Of a stretch of 8,158 nucleotides of DNA, positions 1 to 5,201 are shown piece by piece (the stretch's first letter is position 1; every line of letters starts with the position of its first letter). Location of the stretch: positions 1 through 8,158 of the forward strand of contig DSAJ01000193.1 in NCBI GenBank assembly GCA_011372835.1, read 5' to 3'. The DNA comes from Methanomicrobia archaeon. GTDB taxonomy: Archaea; Methanobacteriota_B; Thermococci; Methanofastidiosales; NM3. The notes under the pieces were generated by a model, which saw only the letters and a list, made by a program, of their open reading frames with translations, made no database searches and was not told the origin of the DNA. A program made the position numbers and the translations under genes.

Positions 1-38
1 ATATTACTGCACGTCCCCTACACACGGCTATCGGCTCA

Positions 39-794
39 TTAGCGCCCCCTGACCCTCACGATGCGATGCGCTACGTAAGCCGCGCCAAACCCGTTGTCGA
101 TGTTGACGACGCTGATGCCGGGTGCGCAGCTGTTGAGCATGGCAAGAAGCGCCGAGAGTCCCTCGAACGAGGCACCGTAGCCCACGCTCGTGGGCACCGC
201 GATGACCGGTACGTTGACCAACCCACCGACAACGCTTGCCAGCGCACCGTCCATGCCCGCTGCGACGATGACCGCCCCTGCGCTTCTGATCGTGTCGAGA
301 TGGCCAATGAGGCGATGGATGCCCGCGACGCCGACATCGCCGATAAGTGCAACATCATCACCGAGCATGCGCGCCGTCTCGGCAGCCTCCTCTGCAACAG
401 GGAGGTCAGACGTGCCTGCGGTGAGTATCACGATCGGCGATGAACCACGTGCGGCCGCGGGCTCGCCGATGGTGATGACCCTTCCCAGCTCGTTGTATCG
501 CGCGTCGGGATGGTCGTGTCTCACACCATCGTAAACATCAGGCGATGCTCTTGTGGCGATGATGGGAACATCGTGCATGCGCATGGTGGAGACGATGCGG
601 ATCACCTGCTCAATGGTCTTCCCCTCGCAAAGTATCGCCTCGGGTCCACCCGTGCGAGCATCCCGTCCCGTATCGAGCTTCGCTTGGTCCATGTCAACGT
701 AGGTCGATGTGGAAAGTCGGCCAAGGGCCTCCTCTATCGAGATGGTGCCTTCGCTGATGGCCTCGAGAATCATGCGTACGTCGTCAGTCTTCAT
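39..794 (-). CDS. larB: LarB, NPN cofactor biosynthesis carboxylase/hydrolase
   Basis: LarB carries out the first step of nickel-pincer nucleotide synthesis: it carboxylates the pyridinium ring of nicotinic acid adenine dinucleotide and hydrolyses the phosphoanhydride, giving pyridinium-3,5-biscarboxylic acid mononucleotide. The product is 251 residues, normal for the family. The C-terminal half is PurE-like, with TAGTSDLPVAEEA (125-137), AGMDGALASVVGG (179-191), PTSVGYGASFEGL (201-213) and LNSCAPG (220-226). Cys223 matches the family's nucleotide-binding catalytic Cys (Cys221 in Lactobacillus plantarum, from memory). Asp182 stands where I expect a conserved Glu. The start is the ATG at 794, which gives the usual MKTDDVRMIL N-terminus; the frame stays open to 1019, but that extension is antisense-like, Ser/Arg-rich sequence inside the DUF488 gene. 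The start overlaps the end of the DUF488 gene by 11 nt, with AGGGTG about 8 nt upstream, so translational coupling is likely. It is the last operon gene in the window. Confidence 0.95.
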   Translation of the reverse strand: MKTDDVRMILEAISEGTISIEEALGRLSTSTYVDMDQAKLDTGRDARTGGPEAILCEGKTIEQVIRIVSTMRMHDVPIIATRASPDVYDGVRHDHPDARYNELGRVITIGEPAAARGSSPIVILTAGTSDLPVAEEAAETARMLGDDVALIGDVGVAGIHRLIGHLDTIRSAGAVIVAAGMDGALASVVGGLVNVPVIAVPTSVGYGASFEGLSALLAMLNSCAPGISVVNIDNGFGAAYVAHRIVRVRGR

Positions 795-1146
795 CGCCAC
801 GCACCCTGACCAGGTATTCCTTGAGCGCCGCAGCATTGTTTTGCTCCCTGTCCTTGGCGGCATAGAGGAGCGTGACGACCTCATGCTCGCGTGAGAGGCC
901 CAGGAGCTCATCGACATCGTCCTTGTTCCTCTCGAGCTCATCGAAGTAGGCCTTCCTGAACGCTGTCCAGTCGCCCTCACCCTTGTGATACCACGTGCGC
1001 AGCTCGTTGCTGGGGGCAACGCCCTTCATCCATGCGTCGAGATGGGCCTTTTCCTTCGAGACGCCTCGCGGCCACAGGCGGTCGACGAGCACACGGAAGC
1101 CGTCGCCGTCCGAGACATCATCATAGATCCGCTTGATACGTAGCAT
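784..1146 (-). CDS. DUF488 family protein (YeaO-like)
   Basis: This 120-residue protein belongs to the DUF488/YeaO-like family, small soluble proteins whose biochemical role is not established as far as I know. The family signature is complete: FRVLVDRLWPRG (17-28), W-x-K-x-VAPS-x-ELR-x-W (39-52), a central W/F/Y-rich helix (WTAFRKAYFDEL, 60-71) and VTLLYAAKDREQNNA (91-105). There is no signal peptide or membrane segment, so it is probably cytoplasmic. The ATG at 1146 has AGGTGA three bases upstream and a TATA-like box about 25 nt upstream. Its 3' end overlaps larB by 11 nt, and it lies between larE and larB, so it must be co-transcribed with larB. A role in NPN cofactor metabolism is only guilt by association. 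The family assignment is sure; the function is not. Confidence 0.92.
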   Translation of the reverse strand: MLRIKRIYDDVSDGDGFRVLVDRLWPRGVSKEKAHLDAWMKGVAPSNELRTWYHKGEGDWTAFRKAYFDELERNKDDVDELLGLSREHEVVTLLYAAKDREQNNAAALKEYLVRVRGDED

Positions 1147-1149
1147 ATG

Positions 1150-1155
1150 TCACCT
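1150..1155 (-). promoter_or_regulatory. Ribosome binding site of the DUF488 gene
   Basis: AGGTGA on the minus strand ends three bases before the ATG at 1146. It supports that start and would allow translation from the read-through operon transcript, even though a TATA-like box sits at leaderless spacing. Confidence 0.5.
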
Positions 1156-1167
1156 ATAGGGCGGAGG

Positions 1168-1178
1168 TATTTAATTAA
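1168..1178 (-). promoter_or_regulatory. TATA-like box before the DUF488-larB pair
   Basis: The 32-nt gap between larE and the DUF488 gene contains an AT-only stretch that reads TTAATTAAATA on the minus strand. Its ATTAAATA part is centred about 25 nt upstream of the ATG at 1146, the archaeal TATA-to-start distance for a leaderless or near-leaderless message. It would be an internal promoter for DUF488 and larB. Readthrough from the upstream operon is equally possible. Confidence 0.5.
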
Positions 1179-1988
1179 TCATATGGGCGCTTCATCGAAC
1201 GAACCGTGGCGATACCCCTCCAGATCGAGCGTGACATGCCCAAATCCAAGGCGCCGGAACACGTCGTGGATGTCGTCCATGGCCTGTTCCGAGAAAAGAC
1301 GATGGCGCTCATCTGGTGACACCTCGATGCGTGCGACGTCGCCATGCACGCGAACGCGCACCTTTGAGGCACCTACGGTCTCGCGCATGTAGAGCTCTGC
1401 AGCCTCGATGCGTGCAAGCATCTTTTCGTCTGCGGGAGTGTCATAGGGCAACCTCGTGAGGAGACACGACGAAGAGGGTGCGTCCGCGACCTCGGGAGCG
1501 AGCCGGCGTGCCAGGTAGCGTACATCGCGCTTTCCCAGTCCGGCATCGGCCAGGGGGCTTTTGACGTCTGCCTCATCGAGCGCGCGAAGGCCGGGTCTGT
1601 ATTCCTCGAGCTCGTCGGCGTTCGTGCCGTCAACGAGCGTGCATCCCCGCGCCGTGGCGACGGTCTTCATGGCGCGCACCATGTCCCGCTTGCACAGGTA
1701 GCAGCGATCATAGGGGTTCATTCGGACGTCACCGGGAAAGTCGCGAACGATGACATCATGCGAGATATTGCGTAGCGATGCGAAGTATACTGCGCGATCG
1801 ATGCACTCCCGCTGTACGTAGGGGTAGGCGATGGTAACGGCATGCACGTCGCCCTCGAGCACCTCATGGGCTGCCTGAAGCAGGACCGAACTGTCGACAC
1901 CTCCCGAGAATGCCACCATCATGCTGCCGATGGGGCGCAGCGTCTCCGAGAGGCGCTGGTAGACGTCACTTGCTCGAACATCCGTCAA
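1179..1988 (-). CDS. larE: LarE, ATP-dependent sulfur insertase of NPN biosynthesis (three-cysteine type)
   Basis: LarE adenylylates the carboxylates of the LarB product and turns them into thiocarboxylates, giving the two sulfur ligands of the nickel pincer. With the start used here it has 269 residues, the usual length. It shows the PP-loop ATP pyrophosphatase motif SGGVDSS (28-34), NPYDRCYLCK (91-100), the GTNADELEEYRPGLRAL block (121-137) and SSSCLLTRLPY (172-182). Cys175 matches the sulfur-carrying Cys176 of the L. plantarum enzyme. Cys96 and Cys99 are additional, which fits the [4Fe-4S]-cluster LarE type. The chosen start is TTG at 1988, ten bases after a strong GAGGAGGTG; the open frame upstream to 2063 lies inside larC and encodes unrelated sequence. 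It overlaps the end of larC by 23 nt, so coupled translation is likely. Confidence 0.93.
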   Translation of the reverse strand: MTDVRASDVYQRLSETLRPIGSMMVAFSGGVDSSVLLQAAHEVLEGDVHAVTIAYPYVQRECIDRAVYFASLRNISHDVIVRDFPGDVRMNPYDRCYLCKRDMVRAMKTVATARGCTLVDGTNADELEEYRPGLRALDEADVKSPLADAGLGKRDVRYLARRLAPEVADAPSSSCLLTRLPYDTPADEKMLARIEAAELYMRETVGASKVRVRVHGDVARIEVSPDERHRLFSEQAMDDIHDVFRRLGFGHVTLDLEGYRHGSFDEAPI

Positions 1989-3150
1989 AGGAACGGCACA
2001 CCTCCTCGTAGATCCGTTGCAGCGAGACTCCGTGCTCCTGGGCGCATTGCCTGCACTCCTCATATTCGGGTTTCATGTGGACGCATTCATCGCCCATATA
2101 TGCCATCTTGACCGTTATATCGCCATACGGCGTATGAACGATACCATACGTGCGGTCGAGCATGTGCTTCGTGACGGAATGGGTGCGGATGCCAAGCGTC
2201 GTCGACTCCTTGAAGACGACGGAGAGGATGTCGCGCTCACGGTCCCGATCGTAGAGCACGCCCACCTTCGTCGCGGGGCGGCCCTTCTTCATGATGATGG
2301 GGGTGTAGAAGACGTCCGCGGCGCCCGCCTCAAACAGTTTATCGCTGAGATGTTCGTACTGCTCCGGATTCATGTCGTCGATGTTGCATTCGGCCATCAT
2401 CGCATGGCCTATGGCCCAGATGCCGCCTGCGGTGTCATCATGACAGAGGCATGCCCGCAGCACGTTGGGGATCTCGAGGTCCTTGGTGCCAAGACCGTAG
2501 CCGACCACATCGATGGTAAGCTCGATCGTGTCGGTGAACTCGTCCACGAGCGAAGCGAGGATAGCAGCTCCTGTAGGCGTGGTCGTCTCGGATTGGACGG
2601 CGCCGCTTCGCACAGGGATGCCCTTGAGGAGCTCGGCCGTTGCGGGCGCAGGTACCGGGAACGTGCCGTGCGCGCAGCGGACCATGCCGCCACCCACCTG
2701 GACAGGGGACGATATCACACGGTCGACACCAAGGCGTTCGAAGCAGAGCGCCGCACCGACGATGTCGACGATGGAGTCGAGCGCGCCCACCTCGTGGAAG
2801 TGCACCTCCTCGAGCGTGGTGCCGTGCACGCTGGCCTCGGCACGGCCCAGTCGTGTGAAGATGTCGATGCTGCGCTCCTTGACGCGATCAGGAAGCGAGC
2901 TCCTGGTGATGAGCTCAACTATATCCGTATAGGTGCGCGAATGGTGCGAATCGAGGGCGATGACATCGATTTTCGTGCCCGTGATGCCCTTTCGAGCATC
3001 GCGCCTCACCTCGAGGCGCACGTCCTCATCGAGGCCGAGCGCCCGAATGCCCTCCTCCAGATAGCCGATATCGACACCCAACTCGATCATCGCGGCGAGA
3101 TTCATGTCGCCGCTGATGCCGGAGAAACAGTCGTAGTAGAGCACCTTCAC
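1966..3150 (-). CDS. larC: LarC, nickel insertion cyclometallase of NPN biosynthesis
   Basis: LarC uses CTP to insert nickel into the dithiolated pyridinium nucleotide, forming the C-Ni bond of the finished NPN cofactor. The 394-residue product starts with the family signature KVLYYDCFSGISGDMNLAA. It continues with HHSRTY, LEEVHFHEVGALDSIVDIVG, SPVQVGGGMVRCAHG, a TPTGAAIL segment, and the C-terminal LarC2-type core with NIDDMNPEQYEHL, MKKGRPATKVGVL and TTLGIRTHSV. In L. plantarum the two halves (LarC1 and LarC2) are joined by programmed frameshifting; here they lie in one continuous frame. The start is GTG at 3150, with GGGTGAGG just upstream; the frame stays open to 3204, but that extension runs back over the end of the preceding gene and lacks family sequence. 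It begins 19 nt after the aldo/keto reductase stop and overlaps larE by 23 nt. Confidence 0.95.
   Translation of the reverse strand: MKVLYYDCFSGISGDMNLAAMIELGVDIGYLEEGIRALGLDEDVRLEVRRDARKGITGTKIDVIALDSHHSRTYTDIVELITRSSLPDRVKERSIDIFTRLGRAEASVHGTTLEEVHFHEVGALDSIVDIVGAALCFERLGVDRVISSPVQVGGGMVRCAHGTFPVPAPATAELLKGIPVRSGAVQSETTTPTGAAILASLVDEFTDTIELTIDVVGYGLGTKDLEIPNVLRACLCHDDTAGGIWAIGHAMMAECNIDDMNPEQYEHLSDKLFEAGAADVFYTPIIMKKGRPATKVGVLYDRDRERDILSVVFKESTTLGIRTHSVTKHMLDRTYGIVHTPYGDITVKMAYMGDECVHMKPEYEECRQCAQEHGVSLQRIYEEVCRSFDGCSSK
1999..2007 (-). promoter_or_regulatory. Strong ribosome binding site that sets the TTG start of larE
   Basis: GAGGAGGTG on the minus strand lies inside the larC coding end, ten bases before TTG at 1988. 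No ATG or GTG occurs in the larE frame between this site and the PP-loop region except the MM pair at residues 23-24, which is too close to the ATP motif. The site therefore decides for the rare TTG codon. Confidence 0.65.
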
Positions 3151-3152
3151 AT

Positions 3153-3160
3153 CCTCACCC
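3153..3160 (-). promoter_or_regulatory. Ribosome binding site that sets the GTG start of larC
   Basis: GGGTGAGG on the minus strand ends two bases before GTG at 3150, in the 19-nt gap after the aldo/keto reductase stop codon. It supports GTG over the upstream ATG at 3204. The same GGGTGAG core precedes the GTG start of the molbindin gene. Confidence 0.6.
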
Positions 3161-3169
3161 CATGCAGCA

Positions 3170-4411
3170 TCATGTCCGCTCACGTTCCAACTTTCGTGCA
3201 GCACGCAACGCGCGCCAGCGCTTGTACTTGAGATAGCGCTTCACGAACCATGCGATGAAGCGTGTGCCGGGACCCTCGAACTCGCGCTTGACATCATCGA
3301 GGAGCCTGGGAATGTCGAGCTCCTGCGGGCAGTGGTCGAGACATTGGCCGCAGTCGGTACAAAGCGACGGCTTCGACGACTTCCCGTTCGTGACGCCCTC
3401 AAGCCACACGATATAGGCGCGCAGCGCCCCCATATTGTCGCCGAACATGTGCTTCATGTTGTAGACCTCGAAACACGTCGGGATGTCGACGCCATGGGGG
3501 CATGGCATGCAGTACTGGCATCCCGTGCAGCCGATGGCTGTGAGCTCGCGGTACTTCTTGCGCGCTCGGTCTATGATCTCGTGCTCCTCATCGGTGAGCG
3601 AGTTGGGCTTTGCCTCGTCGGCCACGCGCATGTTCTCCTTGATATGTTCCTCCTCGTTCATGCCCGAGAGGAGGAGGGCGACCTCGGGATGGTCCCAGAC
3701 CCATCTTAGCGCCCATTCGGCAGGGCTGCGCTTCACGGGGGCCGCGTCCCATATTTCCTGTACCGGTTCGGGGACGTTACCGGCGAGGGCGCCACCGCGA
3801 AGCGGCTCCATCACCATGATGCCAAGGCCCTTCCTGGCTGCGTACTTGAGGCCCTCGGTGCCTGCCTGATACTCGGTATCGAGGAAGTTGTACTGGATGA
3901 GGCAGCAGTCCCAGTCGTAGGCGTCGACGATCTCTTTGAAGACGTCGCGCTGGCCATGGAACGAGAACCCGGCATGGCGGATACGGCCGTCGGCCTTGGC
4001 GGCATCGAGGAACTCGAGAACGCCGAGCGTGCTCATCTTGTCCCAGTTCTCCTTGTTGAGATTGTGAACGAGGTAATAATCGATATGGTCGGTCTTGAGC
4101 TTTGCAAGCTGCGTATCGAGGAGCTTGTCCATGTCGTCTCTCGACTCGGTAGACCAGGGAGGCAGCTTTGTAGCAAGGAAGACCTTCTCGCGGTAACCGC
4201 CTGCGAGCGCCTTGCCAAGGAACGTCTCGCTCATGCCCATGTGGTACGGCATGGCGGTATCGATGTAGTTGACGCCGTTGTCGATGGCATATCGTATCTG
4301 TCGAGTGGCACGAGGTTCATCGATGACCGCCCCTTTCGTCGGAAGGCGCATAGCGCCGAAACCGAGGACGGAGACCGTGTCGCCCGTCTTCTCTATGGTG
4401 CGATATTGCAT
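3170..4411 (-). CDS. Aldo/keto reductase with C-terminal two-cluster ferredoxin domain
   Basis: This 413-residue protein is a predicted oxidoreductase of the aldo/keto reductase superfamily with a fused 4Fe-4S domain, a form common in anaerobes and methanogens. The N-terminal TIM barrel (about 1-280) has the catalytic tetrad: DTAMPY with Asp51 and Tyr56, Lys82 in ATKLPPW and His116 in YLVHN. The C-terminal part has two cluster motifs, C-x2-C-x2-C-x2-CP (Cys295, 298, 301, 304) and C-x2-C-x2-C-x3-CP (Cys351, 354, 357, 361). The C-terminus is strongly basic. No signal peptide or transmembrane segment is evident, so it is probably cytoplasmic. The substrate is unknown; the clusters suggest electron exchange with ferredoxin. 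I chose ATG at 4411 (MQYRTIEKTGD, the typical family start) over ATG at 4420, because the TATA-like box is 26 nt upstream of 4411 but only 17 nt from 4420. It is the first gene of the operon leading into larC. Confidence 0.93.
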   Translation of the reverse strand: MQYRTIEKTGDTVSVLGFGAMRLPTKGAVIDEPRATRQIRYAIDNGVNYIDTAMPYHMGMSETFLGKALAGGYREKVFLATKLPPWSTESRDDMDKLLDTQLAKLKTDHIDYYLVHNLNKENWDKMSTLGVLEFLDAAKADGRIRHAGFSFHGQRDVFKEIVDAYDWDCCLIQYNFLDTEYQAGTEGLKYAARKGLGIMVMEPLRGGALAGNVPEPVQEIWDAAPVKRSPAEWALRWVWDHPEVALLLSGMNEEEHIKENMRVADEAKPNSLTDEEHEIIDRARKKYRELTAIGCTGCQYCMPCPHGVDIPTCFEVYNMKHMFGDNMGALRAYIVWLEGVTNGKSSKPSLCTDCGQCLDHCPQELDIPRLLDDVKREFEGPGTRFIAWFVKRYLKYKRWRALRAARKLERERT

Positions 4412-4433
4412 GGTATCCATTCAACTGGGACAT

Positions 4434-4441
4434 TTTAATAT
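4434..4441 (-). promoter_or_regulatory. TATA-like box of the aldo/keto reductase-lar operon
   Basis: The minus strand reads ATATTAAA here, centred about 26 nt upstream of ATG at 4411. This places the transcription start at or next to that codon and implies a leaderless message. The flanks ACAT and ATGT make the surrounding 14 bases a near palindrome, so a plus-strand reading cannot be excluded. Confidence 0.6.
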
Positions 4442-4468
4442 GTTATGCGCTAATGGGTCCGTAGTTCA

Positions 4469-4483
4469 TTGTAATCAATACAA
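4469..4483. repeat. Short inverted repeat between divergent promoters
   Basis: TTGTA and TACAA form perfect 5-bp arms around ATCAA. The repeat lies between the TATA-like boxes of the aldo/keto reductase operon and the DUF3795 gene. It is a possible operator, but arms this short occur by chance in AT-rich DNA. Confidence 0.25.
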
Positions 4484-4510
4484 CAAAGAGAAGCAACGCA
4501 CCGGGATGTC

Positions 4511-4518
4511 GTTTATCA
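4511..4518 (+). promoter_or_regulatory. TATA-like box of the DUF3795 gene
   Basis: GTTTATCA is centred about 27 nt upstream of ATG at 4542, the leaderless spacing seen for several other genes in this window. It is a weaker match to a TATA box than the others. Confidence 0.35.
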
Positions 4519-4541
4519 ACTCACAGGTCATACTACCACAT

Positions 4542-4877
4542 ATGGGGAGGAACATAGGGGTATGTGGCATCAATTGCGACGAGTACGAAGCGTACCTCCT
4601 CACTCGAAATGCCGACATGGACGGCCTCGAGGCACTGGCGAAGAAATGGTCGGAGGGACGCCGCATCCTCATGGGCAGGGATGTCCTGTGTTGCGGATGC
4701 ACCTCGCCCGGGGGTCCCCTCTTTGAGTTCAGCGAGGAATGCGAGGTACGCACCTGTGCATATGAACGAGGATATGCCAGATGCAGCGAATGCGACGACT
4801 TTCCATGCTTGAAGCTAGCAACGATATACGAGAAGTACCCCGGGGCCAAGGAGAATCTCGAGCGATTGAGAGAATAG
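4542..4877 (+). CDS. DUF3795 cysteine-rich small protein
   Basis: The product is 111 residues with ten cysteines (8, 12, 50, 51, 53, 67, 72, 81, 84, 89), probably binding zinc or an iron-sulfur cluster. It matches the DUF3795 pattern common in archaea and anaerobic bacteria: GVCGINCDEYEAYLLT near the N-terminus, ALAKKWSEG, a CCGC centre, C-x4-C-AYERGY, and C-x2-C-DDFPC near the end. The function is unknown. One usual Cys is missing: the family typically has a Cys two residues before the EAY/DAY segment, and here that position is Tyr15. I prefer ATG at 4542, which leaves the usual short lead-in and has a TATA-like box at leaderless distance; ATG at 4506 in the same frame would add 12 residues. 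Neither start has an SD site. The gene ends 5 bp from the convergent molbindin gene. Confidence 0.85.
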   Translation: MGRNIGVCGINCDEYEAYLLTRNADMDGLEALAKKWSEGRRILMGRDVLCCGCTSPGGPLFEFSEECEVRTCAYERGYARCSECDDFPCLKLATIYEKYPGAKENLERLRE

Positions 4878-4882
4878 TCGAA

Positions 4883-5092
4883 CTAATCGGTCGCAATGAT
4901 GACGTTTGACGCCTTTATGACTGCGTGTACCTCTTGTCCCTTCTTTAACCCAAGACGTTCTGCAGATCCCTTGGTGATGACCGAAACGATCGTCTCACCG
5001 CCGGGAAGCTTCACGATCACTTCGGCATCGACCATGCCCTCGGTGACCGATTCCACAGTGCCCTTGAGCACGTTGCGAGCACTTAATTCCAC
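4883..5092 (-). CDS. Molbindin-like TOBE domain protein
   Basis: This 69-residue single-domain TOBE/Mop protein is predicted to bind molybdate or tungstate oxyanions in the cytoplasm, buffering or storing the metal. The family pattern is complete: LSARNVLKGTV at the N-terminus, an acidic GMVDAEVIVKL segment, GGETIVSVITKGSAERLGL in the middle, and KKGQEVHAVIKASNVIIATD at the end. It is one TOBE unit, so it probably oligomerises as molbindins do. The start is GTG at 5092, with GGGTGAG three bases upstream; no ATG occurs in frame between the upstream stop and this codon. It is divergent from the molybdopterin enzyme gene, with about 109 bp between them. That arrangement suggests it supplies metal for that enzyme, or is regulated together with it. 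Confidence 0.92.
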   Translation of the reverse strand: MELSARNVLKGTVESVTEGMVDAEVIVKLPGGETIVSVITKGSAERLGLKKGQEVHAVIKASNVIIATD

Positions 5093-5095
5093 AAT

Positions 5096-5102
5096 CTCAC
5101 CC
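5096..5102 (-). promoter_or_regulatory. Ribosome binding site that sets the GTG start of the molbindin gene
   Basis: GGGTGAG on the minus strand lies three bases before GTG at 5092. With the TATA-like box at 5125-5133, transcription would begin near 5103. The message would then have a very short leader of about ten bases consisting mostly of this site. Confidence 0.55.
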
Positions 5103-5124
5103 GTGGTAACATTAGACTCTGCAT

Positions 5125-5133
5125 CTATTTAAT
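5125..5133 (-). promoter_or_regulatory. TATA-like box of the molbindin gene
   Basis: The minus strand reads ATTAAATAG, centred about 37 nt upstream of the GTG start. Adding the usual 26-nt TATA-to-start distance puts the transcript end near 5103, just before the SD site. Confidence 0.55.
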
Positions 5134-5150
5134 CATTGCCATGCACACTT

Positions 5151-5162
5151 TTTCGCACGAAA
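5151..5162. repeat. Palindrome between the molbindin and molybdoenzyme promoters
   Basis: TTTCG-CA-CGAAA is a 12-bp inverted repeat with perfect 5-bp arms. A second ACGAA follows at 5167-5171, giving two ACGAA copies about 10 bp (one helical turn) apart. It lies between the two divergent TATA-like boxes, about 12 bp upstream of the rightward one, and is a candidate operator. The regulator is unknown. Confidence 0.4.
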
Positions 5163-5173
5163 CTGTACGAAGG

Positions 5174-5186
5174 ATATTCTTTTAAC
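5174..5186 (+). promoter_or_regulatory. AT-rich promoter element of the molybdopterin enzyme gene
   Basis: The AT-rich stretch ATATTCTTTTAAC holds TATA-like boxes whose centres fall 25-27 nt upstream of either ATG at 5202 or ATG at 5208, depending on the register chosen. It fits leaderless transcription but does not decide between the two starts. Confidence 0.45.
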
Positions 5187-5201
5187 GTCTCTTAAAGATT
5201 A

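Noticed and set aside
1..38. Start of a further operon gene after larB
   Set aside because: The minus-strand ATG at 39 meets a stop after three codons, and no SD site or T-rich terminator is visible in this short stretch.
795..1019. A 75-residue N-terminal extension of LarB
   Set aside because: It overlaps the DUF488 gene and is Ser/Arg/Met-rich without family sequence; the ATG at 794 gives the normal LarB N-terminus.
1989..2063. A 25-residue N-terminal extension of LarE from ATG at 2063
   Set aside because: It reads through the larC coding end in another frame, and the strong SD site at 1999-2007 points to TTG at 1988.
3151..3204. An 18-residue N-terminal extension of LarC from ATG at 3204
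   Set aside because: It lies over the end of the reductase gene, lacks family sequence and ignores the SD site just before GTG at 3150.
2017..3231. A 404-codon open frame on the plus strand opposite larC
   Set aside because: It lies wholly antisense to a clear larC, its translation is rich in His, Arg, Asp and Ala with no recognisable domain, and such shadows are common in GC-rich coding DNA.
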